From UBA4465 sp002292365 (GTDB lineage: Bacteria; Bacteroidota; Bacteroidia; Cytophagales; Cyclobacteriaceae), in assembly GCA_943788615.1 (NCBI GenBank), contig CALSQY010000004.1, forward strand, positions 248,001-312,000: a DNA stretch of 64,000 bases. The letters run 5' to 3'. The notes below the pieces were generated by a model. It was not told the DNA's origin. It worked only from the letters and a program-made list of their open reading frames with translations, and did not search any database. The position numbers and the translations under genes were made by a program. Below are positions 35,466 through 45,016 of the stretch, piece after piece; position 1 is the stretch's first letter, and each line of letters starts with the position of its first letter.

Positions 35466-35879
35466 TGAGCCCACGTCGACAAACAGAAATTAATGCTTTC
35501 AGCTGCTTTGTTAAGATCCATTCCGCATGATTATAGTATGATTTTAACTTTTTTCAGTATAAATAAGTATATAGCTCATTGTTTTATTAGTGATTGATCT
35601 TTGTCTTTAAATACTTAACCGAATAAAAAGAATTATAACTTTTATTCACACTTATGGTGTTGTCTGATCTTTTTGGTAAGCTCCTACAGATAATAACCAT
35701 TTTAGATTCCTTGCCAATTAGCCTCTTAGACCCTATAGTTAATCAATCACTTATGTGTATACAAGTTGTTTAAAACATTATTCATTTTTCTTGTAATAAT
35801 GATTATGACATAAGAACTATAATACTTGCGGTGAGTTGTAGTGAGTAAGATTTAAACGCTTAATTAACAAATACTTTTA
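35466..35879. other. Intergenic region, nothing recognised
   Basis: About 414 bases of AT-rich sequence with stops in all frames. I see no paired structure, repeat or protein-like segment here. Confidence 0.5.
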
Positions 35880-36133
35880 ATGATTAAATACAATACAGAA
35901 ATTGAATTTAAACATGACTCTGGTCTATTTAATCATTTTAAAAAGTACTTTGATCAGCTCATAATCATGGCATTCAAAGCTAAAACCTCTTTAGATCGCT
36001 CAAATGAGGGTTTTATTACATTTAAAAAAAAATTGAGATCTTCTATAAAAATATTAAATATGAGTCCTAGGCTGACTATTATGACCCAGTGGATACGCTA
36101 AAAATATTATCCGAAGGCGACTCTGAAAATTAA
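35880..36133 (+). pseudogene. Probable decayed gene fragment of unknown family
   Basis: The ATG at 35880 starts a 73-codon frame whose first 50 residues look protein-like (YNTEIEFKHDSG, HFKKYFDQLI). After a nine-A run near 36031 the protein-like reading moves to another frame: EIFYKNIKYES, TAG, ADYYDPVDTLKILSEGDSEN, stop at 36131-36133. A slip in the A-run plus one stop would explain this. No family is recognised, and a short real gene ending at 36101 cannot be excluded. Confidence 0.4.
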
Positions 36134-36339
36134 GTACTTTATACATACCTAATGTTGGTCCCGCAACATCTCCTTTTTTTTTAACTTTTAAAGACGAGAA
36201 TGTGGTCTATCGGGCCTTTATTAAAATCATATTTTACGGGTCTTGTTTATATTAATGATTTAGCTTTTTTAGAGGAGATAAAAAATCAACAATAAGAGCA
36301 GATACTTACGTGTCCACTTTGATGAGAGACTAAAATCAA

Positions 36340-37836
36340 TTAATTCTTTATCAACTTTGCATTTACACTTGCTCCATTTTGATCTTCTAGTCTGACAATG
36401 TACGTACCCTTCCTTAAAACAGAGATGTCAATACGAGATTCCTTTGACCTAAATACTTCTTGACCTGAAAAATTCAAAATAATTACTTTTTTTAAGTCAA
36501 GCATCTCAATATTTAACATACCATCAGTTGGATTTGGATATATATTAAATTCATTTTCACTCCGCTGACCCAAGGCAATTTTTGGTATCAAAGGAATACC
36601 AGTAATACGGCGTGTTTGTACGAAATCTTTTAATCCATATTTAGCTTGTTTATTTGACTCATATTCAAAGGCATTTAAAAAATCTTGGTAGCTAAAATCA
36701 AATGAGTCATAAAAATAAATATCTTTTTCAACGAATGGCTTTAACAACTCTTTGTAAAAATCAAACTTTGGAAATAAATAGGCCTCTGTAAAGTATTCAT
36801 CAAATAAGCGTCCCAAATAATAATAATATCGATCTCGATATTCATCTACCTCTAAAAGCCTGCTGGATAGAGGTCTGGCCTGATTGTGCCTATAAAAATG
36901 AGTGAGATCACGCGTGGCCCAATCTCTGCCTACCCAATCTATTCCGAAGGTATTGTCCGTGTCGTAAGCAATGAATTCAAATAGACTGGTGCCTGGGTTG
37001 TAGTAGAGGTAATAATTATTATTCAGATAACTGTAACCATCCCAATGACCAATAATGGCTTCTACCGCCATTTGTCTTAGGAAACCGTCTATACCGAATA
37101 CCGATTCAATTTCTGTCCTAAAGTTTGCATCAGTAGAATTATTTAAAATCCCAACAAAATGATTGAGCTCAGATCGTGTATCTATTTCTTCATTCATCTT
37201 TACATTATATAATTCAAGATCATTGATTTGACCATCATCTTCTAAGGTCGCGCTATAGGCACATTTATACAAAAAACCAGCTTCAGTGTCAAATCGCTTA
37301 TCTATGAATTCATCATCGATTTGCTCAATATTTAGGTAAACTCCCTTAAATTCTTCATTGATATATACGACTGTGGGAGCTACGCGAGGAGCTAATACAT
37401 TCATTAAACGATATAAATGCATACTTATAAGTTCACGGATGTGTGCCGGATCGTTGACGTTGGGTTTTAAATTTATTTTTTTATAGCTTTCGAATTTTTC
37501 TCCTCCAAATTCCTTAAAATCAATTTTATAGGATCGTTTGTTATGACCTCTGGCCGTATTTCCTCTCAGCCTTAAACCTGCATTACTTATTTTTACTTTG
37601 TCAAGCTTACTGTTCGAGAAAACAATATCTGCAGATACATAAATGTCAAGCCATCGATTCTCTTCTGCATGCAATAAAATATTATCAGAATCAGAGATAG
37701 TAATCCGTACTTCTGTGACTTCATCTTCCCGGTATAATTCATCCTTTCCCGGATTTATACTAGCATTTTGACCATGAATGCAAAGGGTAAAAATAGAGAA
37801 ACTAAAAAAGAAAAAAATCTTCAAGGTGTAGAGCAA
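36340..37836 (-). CDS. Secreted CotH-kinase-family protein with T9SS sorting domain
   Basis: CotH of Bacillus is an atypical protein kinase that phosphorylates spore-coat proteins. This 498-residue homologue has a signal peptide (residues 1-22, ending HGQ). The CotH domain has LRLRGNTAR and RSYKIDFKEFGG (about 88-115), HIRELISMHLYRLMN, GVYLNIEQIDDEFIDKRF, GHWDGYSYLNNNYYLYYNP and the metal-binding AYDTDNTFGIDW. The last 75 residues are a T9SS type A tail (FNIYPNPTDG, ISVLRKGTYIVRL, AKLIKN). No ATG is available before the signal peptide: in-frame upstream codons reach a stop, and TTG at 37836 is the only start. It may modify surface proteins or polymers outside the cell. It is followed upstream on the same strand by the TylF-like gene. 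Confidence 0.87.
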   Translation of the reverse strand: MLYTLKIFFFFSFSIFTLCIHGQNASINPGKDELYREDEVTEVRITISDSDNILLHAEENRWLDIYVSADIVFSNSKLDKVKISNAGLRLRGNTARGHNKRSYKIDFKEFGGEKFESYKKINLKPNVNDPAHIRELISMHLYRLMNVLAPRVAPTVVYINEEFKGVYLNIEQIDDEFIDKRFDTEAGFLYKCAYSATLEDDGQINDLELYNVKMNEEIDTRSELNHFVGILNNSTDANFRTEIESVFGIDGFLRQMAVEAIIGHWDGYSYLNNNYYLYYNPGTSLFEFIAYDTDNTFGIDWVGRDWATRDLTHFYRHNQARPLSSRLLEVDEYRDRYYYYLGRLFDEYFTEAYLFPKFDFYKELLKPFVEKDIYFYDSFDFSYQDFLNAFEYESNKQAKYGLKDFVQTRRITGIPLIPKIALGQRSENEFNIYPNPTDGMLNIEMLDLKKVIILNFSGQEVFRSKESRIDISVLRKGTYIVRLEDQNGASVNAKLIKN

Positions 37837-37920
37837 TAAATGGTTTAATTAAGCAACAATTTCTTGTTCGGTAAGCTAATTAAATTAATATCTAAAAAAA
37901 TAAGTTCCTTAGGAAATTAT

Positions 37921-38664
37921 TTAGATCTTATTTCTTATTATCATGACACTTCCTTGCCAATCCATAAGTTCGATTATCGATTCAGGAATGTTTTCAACAA
38001 ATACATTGACGGCCTTAGGAATCCCATCCCATGTATGATTGTAGTCATGAATAATGATGACTCCACCTGGATTCATTTTAGGATAAAAAAACTTCAAAGC
38101 TTCAAGAGTAGGCACATATAAATCTGCGTCGAGATGTACCAATGCAAATCTCTCCTGTTCCAAACCTAAAGTAGTTTCTGGGAAATATCCTTTTTTAAAG
38201 ATGAGGTTATCATTACCCCCAATATAAGTTCTTACTATTTCTACCTCAGTATCAGAAAAGTTGGAAGGATCAAATTTATCCTCCTGCTGAGATTCGACTG
38301 CCAAATCTCTGGAATCAAATCCATTGAAGGTATCAAATAGATAAAGTTTTCGACCTGCATCCATCCAATGAATGGCCTTCGCCGTAACTCCCCTGTGAAC
38401 CCCTAACTCAGCAAAAGCACCTGCTATTTTCATTCTTTTAAGATACTCGACCTGAAACCAAAGGTTATAAAATCGCACCCGATCTCGAAACATACGTTCC
38501 ATCTTAATCAGCTGAGGAGTCACCCTCTTGAGTGCTACCGCCTGCTCCCAAGCATAAGGTTTATTGATTTTATAAGACCAAAACGTCTCGAAATATTTAT
38601 ATCCAATCAGTATTAAACACACACACAATACAAAGTTTAATACTTCAAACCAAGTTACGAACAT
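37921..38664 (-). CDS. TylF/MycF-type SAM-dependent O-methyltransferase with N-terminal membrane anchor
   Basis: TylF-family enzymes O-methylate sugar hydroxyls with SAM and Mg2+. This 247-residue protein has an N-terminal hydrophobic helix (residues 5-24), then the SAM site FAELGVHRGVTAKAIHW. It also has LYLFDTFNGFD, the family's ALVHLDADLYVPTLEALKFFYPKM split over two strands, and GGVIIIHDYNH holding the metal-binding Asp. The membrane anchor suggests it works on a lipid-linked or surface glycan rather than a free antibiotic sugar. It lies 85 bases before the CotH-kinase gene on the same strand and 41 bases after the CarboxypepD_reg gene, so the three may form a cell-surface group. Confidence 0.85.
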   Translation of the reverse strand: MFVTWFEVLNFVLCVCLILIGYKYFETFWSYKINKPYAWEQAVALKRVTPQLIKMERMFRDRVRFYNLWFQVEYLKRMKIAGAFAELGVHRGVTAKAIHWMDAGRKLYLFDTFNGFDSRDLAVESQQEDKFDPSNFSDTEVEIVRTYIGGNDNLIFKKGYFPETTLGLEQERFALVHLDADLYVPTLEALKFFYPKMNPGGVIIIHDYNHTWDGIPKAVNVFVENIPESIIELMDWQGSVMIIRNKI

Positions 38665-38704
38665 AGTGAAATGATTAATGGCCTAAAAAAAACAAAATTA
38701 GTTG

Positions 38705-40207
38705 TTATTTATTGTCTCGCCTGAATTTTTTAAGTGCTGTATTGGGGACAATCACTGATCCATGATCCCACATGTCCATACTGTAGACGAACTCCTTTTT
38801 AATAGTCATTTTTTCAGGTTCCTTAACAAGCTCAAAAGCTTCTTTTGTCAAGTTTTGCCGATGAATCACCAATAGCTCCCATCCATTTTTTGTTTCAAAT
38901 TGCATATCTAATGCAAACTTGATTTTATTCAAAGCCTTATCAAACAAGAACCGCTTTTCTTTCTTTACCATGAAGAAGTCACGATCTACAGAGAAAAACT
39001 CTCGCTTTTCAGCGTTTACATATTTCACATAATATCCCGTATCTAACTTTTCGTAAATGACTTGGGCCTTTTTGTAGTTTACTTTATGGCCTATTCCTAA
39101 TAAATTAATATTTTCGGTACTTTTACCTGTAGCAAATTCATAATCAAGCTGTAGAATAGCATAATTCGTGGCAGCTATGTACAATACCCCTTGAAAAATT
39201 CCTTGTTCTCTGGGTTCAAAACTAATTTTATAAACCCATTCATCATTAAATAAGGTCAGTTCTTTTTGATAATTGTATTTCTTAGGTTTGTTAATAAACT
39301 CTAAGTTGTCCGAGTTAATATCGGTAGTATTGACCAAAAAGTTTTCTATATCCTTTCTAAGATATTCTGAACTTATTAAATAATGGGTAGTGTCATCTGA
39401 ATTTATCATTAAAGTATCTATGTCTTCAGAATCCGGCTCTTCGAGCTCTAGTTTTGATGATATTATTCCCGTGCCCATTTTGTAATACAATTCGTCGTCT
39501 TCAAAACTGAGCTCAATATCTTCTGTTAAGCTCAATAATTTTTCCTCAATCTGACTTTGTATCGACTGTACTGTACTTTCTTGCAAAGAAATCCCTTCGA
39601 TAGGCATAATTTTCGTTTCAGTAGCATGACTGTAAAAATCAACAATGACATCTCTATATGATTTAATATCCTCTGGAATGACCTCTAAAACTTCATTCAC
39701 CAATTCCTGATCGATGTCAGTAAAGCTTGTTTTTAAGACGTTCATTCTATTTGCTTCACTGAATGGAGTAACATTGTAACTATGGTAAAAGATGTGTTTT
39801 AGCTGATTGACTTGAGGATGATTTTTAGGGAAATTTTTCTCAACTAATTTGATAATTGCTAAGGTGTTCAACGTTTGAGAGTAAACCGGTATTTCAGTTA
39901 AATTTATTTGTGCAGAACGCATCCATACGCTACCCTCTATTAATAGGGATTTAACACTGACTCTTAGAGTCTCATATCCCATGTAGCTAAAATACAATGA
40001 ATCCCTCAACCTATCAGCAGCAATGTCCATGATATATACACCCTCGGAATTAGAAACGCTGCCATTGGAATAGTCATTAAAAGAAATACTAGCAAAAGGT
40101 AAGGCAAGACCAGTCTCCACATCTAAAACGCTTCCACTAATGATTTTTTTTTGAGCCCACATTGAGAGATTACAAACAATTAAAAGACCTATGAATGATA
40201 TTCTCAT
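38705..40207 (-). CDS. CarboxypepD_reg-like exported protein
   Basis: The 500-residue protein has a signal peptide (residues 1-19, ending WAQ) and then a carboxypeptidase-regulatory-like beta sandwich (about 22-105). That domain has ISGSVLDVETGLALPFASISF, NSEGVYIMDI and LYFSYMGYET, as found at the N-terminus of TonB-linked outer-membrane proteins. The remaining 390 residues are a Bacteroidota-specific region with many beta strands (WVYKISFEPREQGIFQGVLYIA, YAILQLDYEFATG), similar in outline to DUF5686-like proteins. There is no TonB box or barrel, so it is not a transporter. It probably sits in the periplasm or on the outer membrane. It is first in a minus-strand group with the TylF-like and CotH-kinase genes. 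Confidence 0.8.
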   Translation of the reverse strand: MRISFIGLLIVCNLSMWAQKKIISGSVLDVETGLALPFASISFNDYSNGSVSNSEGVYIMDIAADRLRDSLYFSYMGYETLRVSVKSLLIEGSVWMRSAQINLTEIPVYSQTLNTLAIIKLVEKNFPKNHPQVNQLKHIFYHSYNVTPFSEANRMNVLKTSFTDIDQELVNEVLEVIPEDIKSYRDVIVDFYSHATETKIMPIEGISLQESTVQSIQSQIEEKLLSLTEDIELSFEDDELYYKMGTGIISSKLELEEPDSEDIDTLMINSDDTTHYLISSEYLRKDIENFLVNTTDINSDNLEFINKPKKYNYQKELTLFNDEWVYKISFEPREQGIFQGVLYIAATNYAILQLDYEFATGKSTENINLLGIGHKVNYKKAQVIYEKLDTGYYVKYVNAEKREFFSVDRDFFMVKKEKRFLFDKALNKIKFALDMQFETKNGWELLVIHRQNLTKEAFELVKEPEKMTIKKEFVYSMDMWDHGSVIVPNTALKKFRRDNK

Positions 40208-40747
40208 ATAATATTATTGATTTTTATAGATGTACTTTCTAAATTGACTTAATGATATAATGAGTAAGCAATAGATTACTTAACTATAATCGAAGGAATG
40301 ATTCTTTTCTTTAGTTCAAACACTAGGTCAACATGGCATTATTGTATGGTCATCTTAAAAAAAATTGGAACAGCAGAAAACTACTACATTTATTTCATAT
40401 CTAGGTAAAGATATCATTTGCAGCTGGGAGTCGAAATTCATTGATTGCCTAAATATATTTATCACGAAGGATGATTTAACTAAAAAGGGTGGATTAAAGA
40501 CCCTTATTAGATTTGCATTAAAATATTAATTGTCGTATTTCTTATAATGATAAGGCCCAATATTTTTTTTAACGCTACCCGATACATAAGTACTTGAAAA
40601 TGAAAATAATTGAAATACCCTTATTTTTTATTCATAATTAAGCTGTTTTTTCATTTTTCTTAAAAAAAAGTCATTCAGTTTTTGTTTAAAAATGGCAATT
40701 TATTAAAATGATGGTATAAATAGATCAATCAACTTAAATATCAATAC
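40208..40747. other. Intergenic region before the decayed gene
   Basis: About 540 AT-rich bases with no supported gene. The promoter of the CarboxypepD_reg gene should lie near 40210-40300, but I cannot point to it. No repeats were noticed. Confidence 0.5.
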
Positions 40748-41522
40748 ATGAAAAATCTAATATTAAGCCTTTTCTGTGACTTAATCTTTAAACTGGCCAT
40801 TGCTCAGGAAGATGAAGCCTATCTCATACAATTTCATTACATGGAAGTGACTGGAGACACGGAAGAGTTTATTAAAACAAATAAAGAATTTTATAAAAAA
40901 TTGTCCAAAAAAGCATAACCGAAGAAAAATAAACTGACTAGGGTATGATGCAATCTTGGTCTGAGCCTAATAGATTTCTATTCTTTCATCACTCCAAAAG
41001 CCCTAAGTAATATGCTGCATTTGATCTCAGTATTTATAATAATGATGTAGCTCAAGAATTAGGACTTAAAACTCCGAATTAGTAGACTTTTAAAATAATA
41101 GCACCTTTTGAAATTTGACAAATTGTTCATAATGTGTTAAGTATACAGCAATCTAGTTATTTCAACATGAATGAGTTTAAATTCACGGACCGCCAAAAAC
41201 TTGTTAATATTAATGGATTATGGGTAGAATTGGTAATTAAGACACAACAAAAAGAAAATATCGGAGCAAACTGGGCCTTTGGTATTAAATTGCCAATAAC
41301 CATTGGGAATATGGCCAGATGGTAAACTACAACGGTATATCGTTTAATGGTTTCCCTTCTATGAAGGCTTTATTAAAAAGTGCCACTTATGTTGATAATT
41401 CATCTAACCCGAATAAGTATCTTGAAACATAGATGAAGGCGACTGAGGAAAAACAATTGTTAAGTGTCAGAGATGCCCGAAAACAATCTATTTGGAAATT
41501 TATAGATGATAGTTGGAATTAA
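40748..41522 (+). pseudogene. Heavily decayed exported-protein gene
   Basis: The ATG at 40748 starts a signal peptide (ending IAQ) and a mature part with EDEAYLIQFHYMEVTGDTEEFIKTNKEFYKKLSKKA, here split at DTEEF, up to a TAA at 40916. The protein continues in another frame as MMQSWSEPNRFLFFHH, FDLSIYNNDVAQELGLKTPN, two TAG stops and APFEI, TGA. It goes on through FNMNEFKFTDRQKLVNINGLW, WAFGIKLPI and TAA. A last frame change gives YNGISFNGFPSMKALLKS, a TAG, and IWKFIDDSWN, stop at 41522. I count at least seven premature stops and two frameshifts. The parent was an exported protein of about 250 residues with no name I recognise. The 63-codon open stretch at 41134-41325 is a piece of it. Confidence 0.85.
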
Positions 41523-41710
41523 ACGGATATTTAACTGTTTTTGTGATATAATTACCGGGCTCTGATGTTTATAAATACCAATGAGTTCAAAAAAAACTTT
41601 CAAATAAGGACCTAAACAAAAGTCAAACGATTCAGTCTAATGAAATTATATCAATTCAAAGGATGATTAAATGTGAATAGAATTAAATTGTCTTTCAGTT
41701 TAAATATCAC

Positions 41711-42958
41711 ATGAAAACAAATCAACATAAAAACATTTACATCATTGGAGCAGGTGTTAGTGGTTTGATCGCTGCACAAAATCTAGAACAAAAGGGATAT
41801 GTGCCCACGATCTTAGAGGCTACAGGTTATATTGGAGGTCGGGTAAGAACTGAAATCATAGATGGTTGGATTTTAGATGTAGGTTTTCAAGTCTTGTTAG
41901 ATGCGTACCCCATGAGTAAAAAATACCTAAACTATGCCGATTTAGATCTGCAAAGATTGTCTCCTGGTGCTCGTATTTACACCGATAATGATTCCTTCAT
42001 CATTGGAGATCCACTTAGAGACACCTCTATACTCTTCCCTACCCTATTTTCTAGCATTGGATCTATGCGCGATAAGCTTAAAATATTTCAACTCAATCTC
42101 CGACTAAAAAATACGCCAATCGCAACCCTATTTAATAAAAAAGAAAAGACTACCTTGTCTCATTTACAGTCTTTAGGCTTTTCAGATAAAATCATCACTC
42201 AATTTTTTAAGCCATTTTTTTCTGGTATTTTTTTGGAGTGCGATCTTCATACTTCTAGCAGAATGTTTGAATTTATCTATAAAATGTTTGCTGAAGGTTT
42301 TGCCACCCTACCCAAGGCAGGGATAGGTGCGATCGCCAAACAATTGGCAAGTCAATTAAAGACGACTCAAATTCAGTTAAATAACGAAGTACAAAAAGTG
42401 ACTACTGATTTTATAACCATGGCTTCAGGAGATCAATATCCTTATGATGTGTGCATTGTCGCTACGGATCCAAGTAGCTTTCTCGAGGGTTATTCTGTTA
42501 AAAACAGATGGAAAACATGCGATACTTTGTACTTCAGTGTGCGGGTAAATGATGTGCCACCACCCATCATCCATCTGTCAGCTCTTTCCAATACTTTAAT
42601 TAATAATATTTTTTATCCAACGAGTGTTCAACGGGCTCCTGACCCCAATCATCAGTTACTTTCAGTCACCGTATTAAAGCAACATTCGTTTTCCTCTGAA
42701 GTCCTAGTTTCTCAGGTCAAAGGTGAGCTTGAAAAGTATTTTTCTATTACAAAAGTTAAATTCATCAAGCATTATGCGATACCCAGGGCGCTGCCTGATC
42801 TCGGATCTGTATCTTACGCACCAAATCTTGATCTGATGACTTATGAAGATAAAATACTGTTATGTGGGGACCATACCGCCAATGGTTCATTAAATGCGGC
42901 GATGATCTCTGGTGAGATAGCAGCTCATGACGTATTAAACCGTTTGAAAACTAACTGA
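41711..42958 (+). CDS. Amine-oxidase-like FAD flavoprotein (protoporphyrinogen-oxidase/phytoene-desaturase superfamily)
   Basis: The 415-residue protein begins with the FAD-binding IYIIGAGVSGLIAAQNLEQ (residues 8-26) followed by ILEATGYIGGRVRTE, the GG-R-xxT motif of the amine oxidase superfamily. The C-terminus has the flavin contact segment ILLCGDHTANGSLNAAMISGEIAA. The middle part has FFSGIFLECDL and FAEGFATLPKAGIGAIAKQL, as in the NAD(P)-binding-like flavoproteins related to HemG/HemY and CrtI. No signal peptide is seen. Candidate substrates are a porphyrinogen, a carotenoid precursor or an amine; the sequence does not decide. It stands alone, preceded by the decayed gene and followed by a 260-base spacer. 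Confidence 0.83.
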   Translation: MKTNQHKNIYIIGAGVSGLIAAQNLEQKGYVPTILEATGYIGGRVRTEIIDGWILDVGFQVLLDAYPMSKKYLNYADLDLQRLSPGARIYTDNDSFIIGDPLRDTSILFPTLFSSIGSMRDKLKIFQLNLRLKNTPIATLFNKKEKTTLSHLQSLGFSDKIITQFFKPFFSGIFLECDLHTSSRMFEFIYKMFAEGFATLPKAGIGAIAKQLASQLKTTQIQLNNEVQKVTTDFITMASGDQYPYDVCIVATDPSSFLEGYSVKNRWKTCDTLYFSVRVNDVPPPIIHLSALSNTLINNIFYPTSVQRAPDPNHQLLSVTVLKQHSFSSEVLVSQVKGELEKYFSITKVKFIKHYAIPRALPDLGSVSYAPNLDLMTYEDKILLCGDHTANGSLNAAMISGEIAAHDVLNRLKTN

Positions 42959-43218
42959 CTTTAAAAGTGTACAGTCGGCTATTGAAACGAACAATCCTGA
43001 GATTAAGTCGCTTTCAAGAAACGCCATAGCTTGTGATTGAGGATAATAAGACCTATTCTGGAGTTCAATAGAGCGTTTGAAATTAGTAAATGACAATTAA
43101 CTAAAAAATAGCATGGATTAAATCAACACAAGCCAATCTGGGGGTTACAGAAGTGAGATTAGTCTTGGTGATTATCCTTAAGAAAATGCGTTATTTGACC
43201 CTAAAAGCCTGGAGAATT

Positions 43219-43467
43219 TTAATCTCTCCGAGTAGGATCAACATCTTGATATTGCCAGCTTTTGATCACAGGTTCTTCAGATAACAATTCTAGCTTTTGT
43301 AATTCTTTCAAGAAATGGCTTCCATGTTCTACACGCTTTTTATATAGAACACCCTTATCTTTAATGATTAAGTGAATTCCAAATTGTTCCATCTGACCCA
43401 AGATTTGTTCTTTTTTTGGGTCTTTTTCGTATTTAGGCAGAGCTATAAAATCTTCTTGATTAACCAT
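43219..43467 (-). CDS. Small conserved-looking protein of unknown function
   Basis: The protein has 82 residues from the ATG at 43467 (MVNQEDFIALPKYEKDPKKEQ), with a charged, helical composition, no signal peptide and no cysteines. The frame continues upstream to a TTG at 43515, adding 16 residues that include an odd WQRSKTKLNS run. The ATG is preferred. The segment FGIHLIIKDKGVLYKKRV may form a small beta hairpin. It lies about 92 bases after the stop of the DEAD-box helicase on the same strand and might be cotranscribed with it. I do not recognise the family. Confidence 0.5.
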   Translation of the reverse strand: MVNQEDFIALPKYEKDPKKEQILGQMEQFGIHLIIKDKGVLYKKRVEHGSHFLKELQKLELLSEEPVIKSWQYQDVDPTRRD

Positions 43468-43559
43468 ACTATTTAATTTTGTTTTAGAACGTTGCCACAC
43501 ATAAATACGTTCCAATTATAAACAAAATTTAAATGAATTATACTGAAAGATGAACTTAT

Positions 43560-44807
43560 CTATAAATTATTTTTTCGTTTTGATTTTTTTTGTTTTCTAT
43601 TTTTTTCAATAATCAATTCGTTGGCCTTGATTAACGCCTTCCAATCATTTTTTGATTCAAAGGCCAAATCTAAGGTTGCCGCATAGTCTGCTTTATTTAT
43701 GGGTATATTTGCAATTTCACTCATTAAATCCGTTTCGATGAGATCATAGAGATGCTTTTCTTCCGTGCTGCAAAAAGAAATAGCCGTACCTCTCTTACCC
43801 GCTCTTCCCGTTCTGCCTACTCGATGGATATAAGTTTCACTAGAATCGGGCAAATCATAATTAACAACAAAATCGACATTAGGTACATCAATACCTCGTG
43901 CACTTACATCTGTAGTGATTAAGATTTTAATTGTACCGGTATGAAACGATTTCATGGCTTGTTCCCTTTGATCTTGAGACTTATCTCCGTGCAATGTTAC
44001 CGACTCAATATTAACGCGATCCATGGCCAATTTCACGCGTTCTGCTCGAACTTTGGTCCTAACAAAAATTAATATTTTTGCTTCTTCATTCTTTTGAATA
44101 AAGGAACCTAAAAAATAGCGTTTATCGTCCATCTCAATGAAGGCAACGCCATGATCGATACTTTTGGCTACCGAGTTATTAGGTGAAATCTGAATGCGAA
44201 TGGGATTTTTAACAATTGAATAAGCTAGCTTTTTAATTTCCTTATTAATGGTCGCAGAGAAAAATAAATTCTGCCTCTTTAAGGGTATTTTTCGCATCAG
44301 ATCTTTGATATCTTCTATGAAACCTAAGTCTAACATGTGATCTGCTTCATCAAGTACCAATATTTTCAGATGTGCGACATCGATCATTCCTTGACTCAAT
44401 AAGTCAAACATTCTCCCAGGGGTTGCAATTAAAATGGATGCTCCTGATTGCAATTGCTTGATTTGATCCTCTTGATCTACACCGCCATAAACGCAAACTG
44501 CAGAGGCTTTCATACCTTTTCCTAAGGAAAGAAAAGTCTGATGGATCTGTCGAGCCAATTCATGAGTAGGTGCCAAAATTAAGGCATAAATCCCCCTTGA
44601 TCGGCCTTTATTGGCAGCTACCAAATCCAGAATGGGTATGGCAAAGGCTGCCGTCTTTCCCGTACCTGTTTGGGCAATGGCCAAAATATCCTGACCATCT
44701 AGTATGGACTTAATACATTTAAATTGAATATCTGTAGGTCTATTAAAGCCTTGGCCTTCAATGTTTTTTTTGAGGGTGGTATTAATGTTGTATTGAGAAA
44801 ATTTCAT
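43560..44807 (-). CDS. DEAD-box RNA helicase (RhlE-like)
   Basis: DEAD-box helicases unwind short RNA duplexes with ATP during ribosome assembly and RNA decay. The 415-residue protein has the Q motif (GFNRPTDIQ), Walker A AQTGTGKT, PTHELARQ, TPGRM, the DEAD box LDEADHMLD, motif III SAT, then TDVSARGID and HRVGRTGRAG. After the core there is only a short basic tail (KNRKQKKSKRKNNL), as in RhlE. The first ATG at 44825 adds six residues; the ATG at 44807 begins the usual MKFSQYNI start and is chosen. It is divergent from the CNB-acyltransferase gene across a very AT-rich spacer. A second helicase of another subfamily lies at 48.6-50.3 kb. Confidence 0.93.
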   Translation of the reverse strand: MKFSQYNINTTLKKNIEGQGFNRPTDIQFKCIKSILDGQDILAIAQTGTGKTAAFAIPILDLVAANKGRSRGIYALILAPTHELARQIHQTFLSLGKGMKASAVCVYGGVDQEDQIKQLQSGASILIATPGRMFDLLSQGMIDVAHLKILVLDEADHMLDLGFIEDIKDLMRKIPLKRQNLFFSATINKEIKKLAYSIVKNPIRIQISPNNSVAKSIDHGVAFIEMDDKRYFLGSFIQKNEEAKILIFVRTKVRAERVKLAMDRVNIESVTLHGDKSQDQREQAMKSFHTGTIKILITTDVSARGIDVPNVDFVVNYDLPDSSETYIHRVGRTGRAGKRGTAISFCSTEEKHLYDLIETDLMSEIANIPINKADYAATLDLAFESKNDWKALIKANELIIEKNRKQKKSKRKNNL

Positions 44808-45016
44808 AATTACGCTAAAACTCAAAGATAGAGCATTGCTTAATCAAACCCTTTTATTACTTGGAGTTGAAAAATAAATGTATTACCCTACTGATCTCAA
44901 AAAAAACAAAATATTTTTTTAAAATTATTTTAATATTATTGATAGTAATGTATTAATAATTTATTTAAATATTATTAATTTTATCATTATTTTAATAAAA
45001 TAGCTATTATATCCTC
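44808..45016. promoter_or_regulatory. Extremely AT-rich divergent spacer
   Basis: Between the two divergent starts, bases 44920-45005 are almost entirely A and T and include near-palindromic TTAAAATTATTTTAA. Such sequence is expected to be bent and easily melted. Both promoters must be here. No exact TTTG / TAnnTTTG pair was found. Confidence 0.4.
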
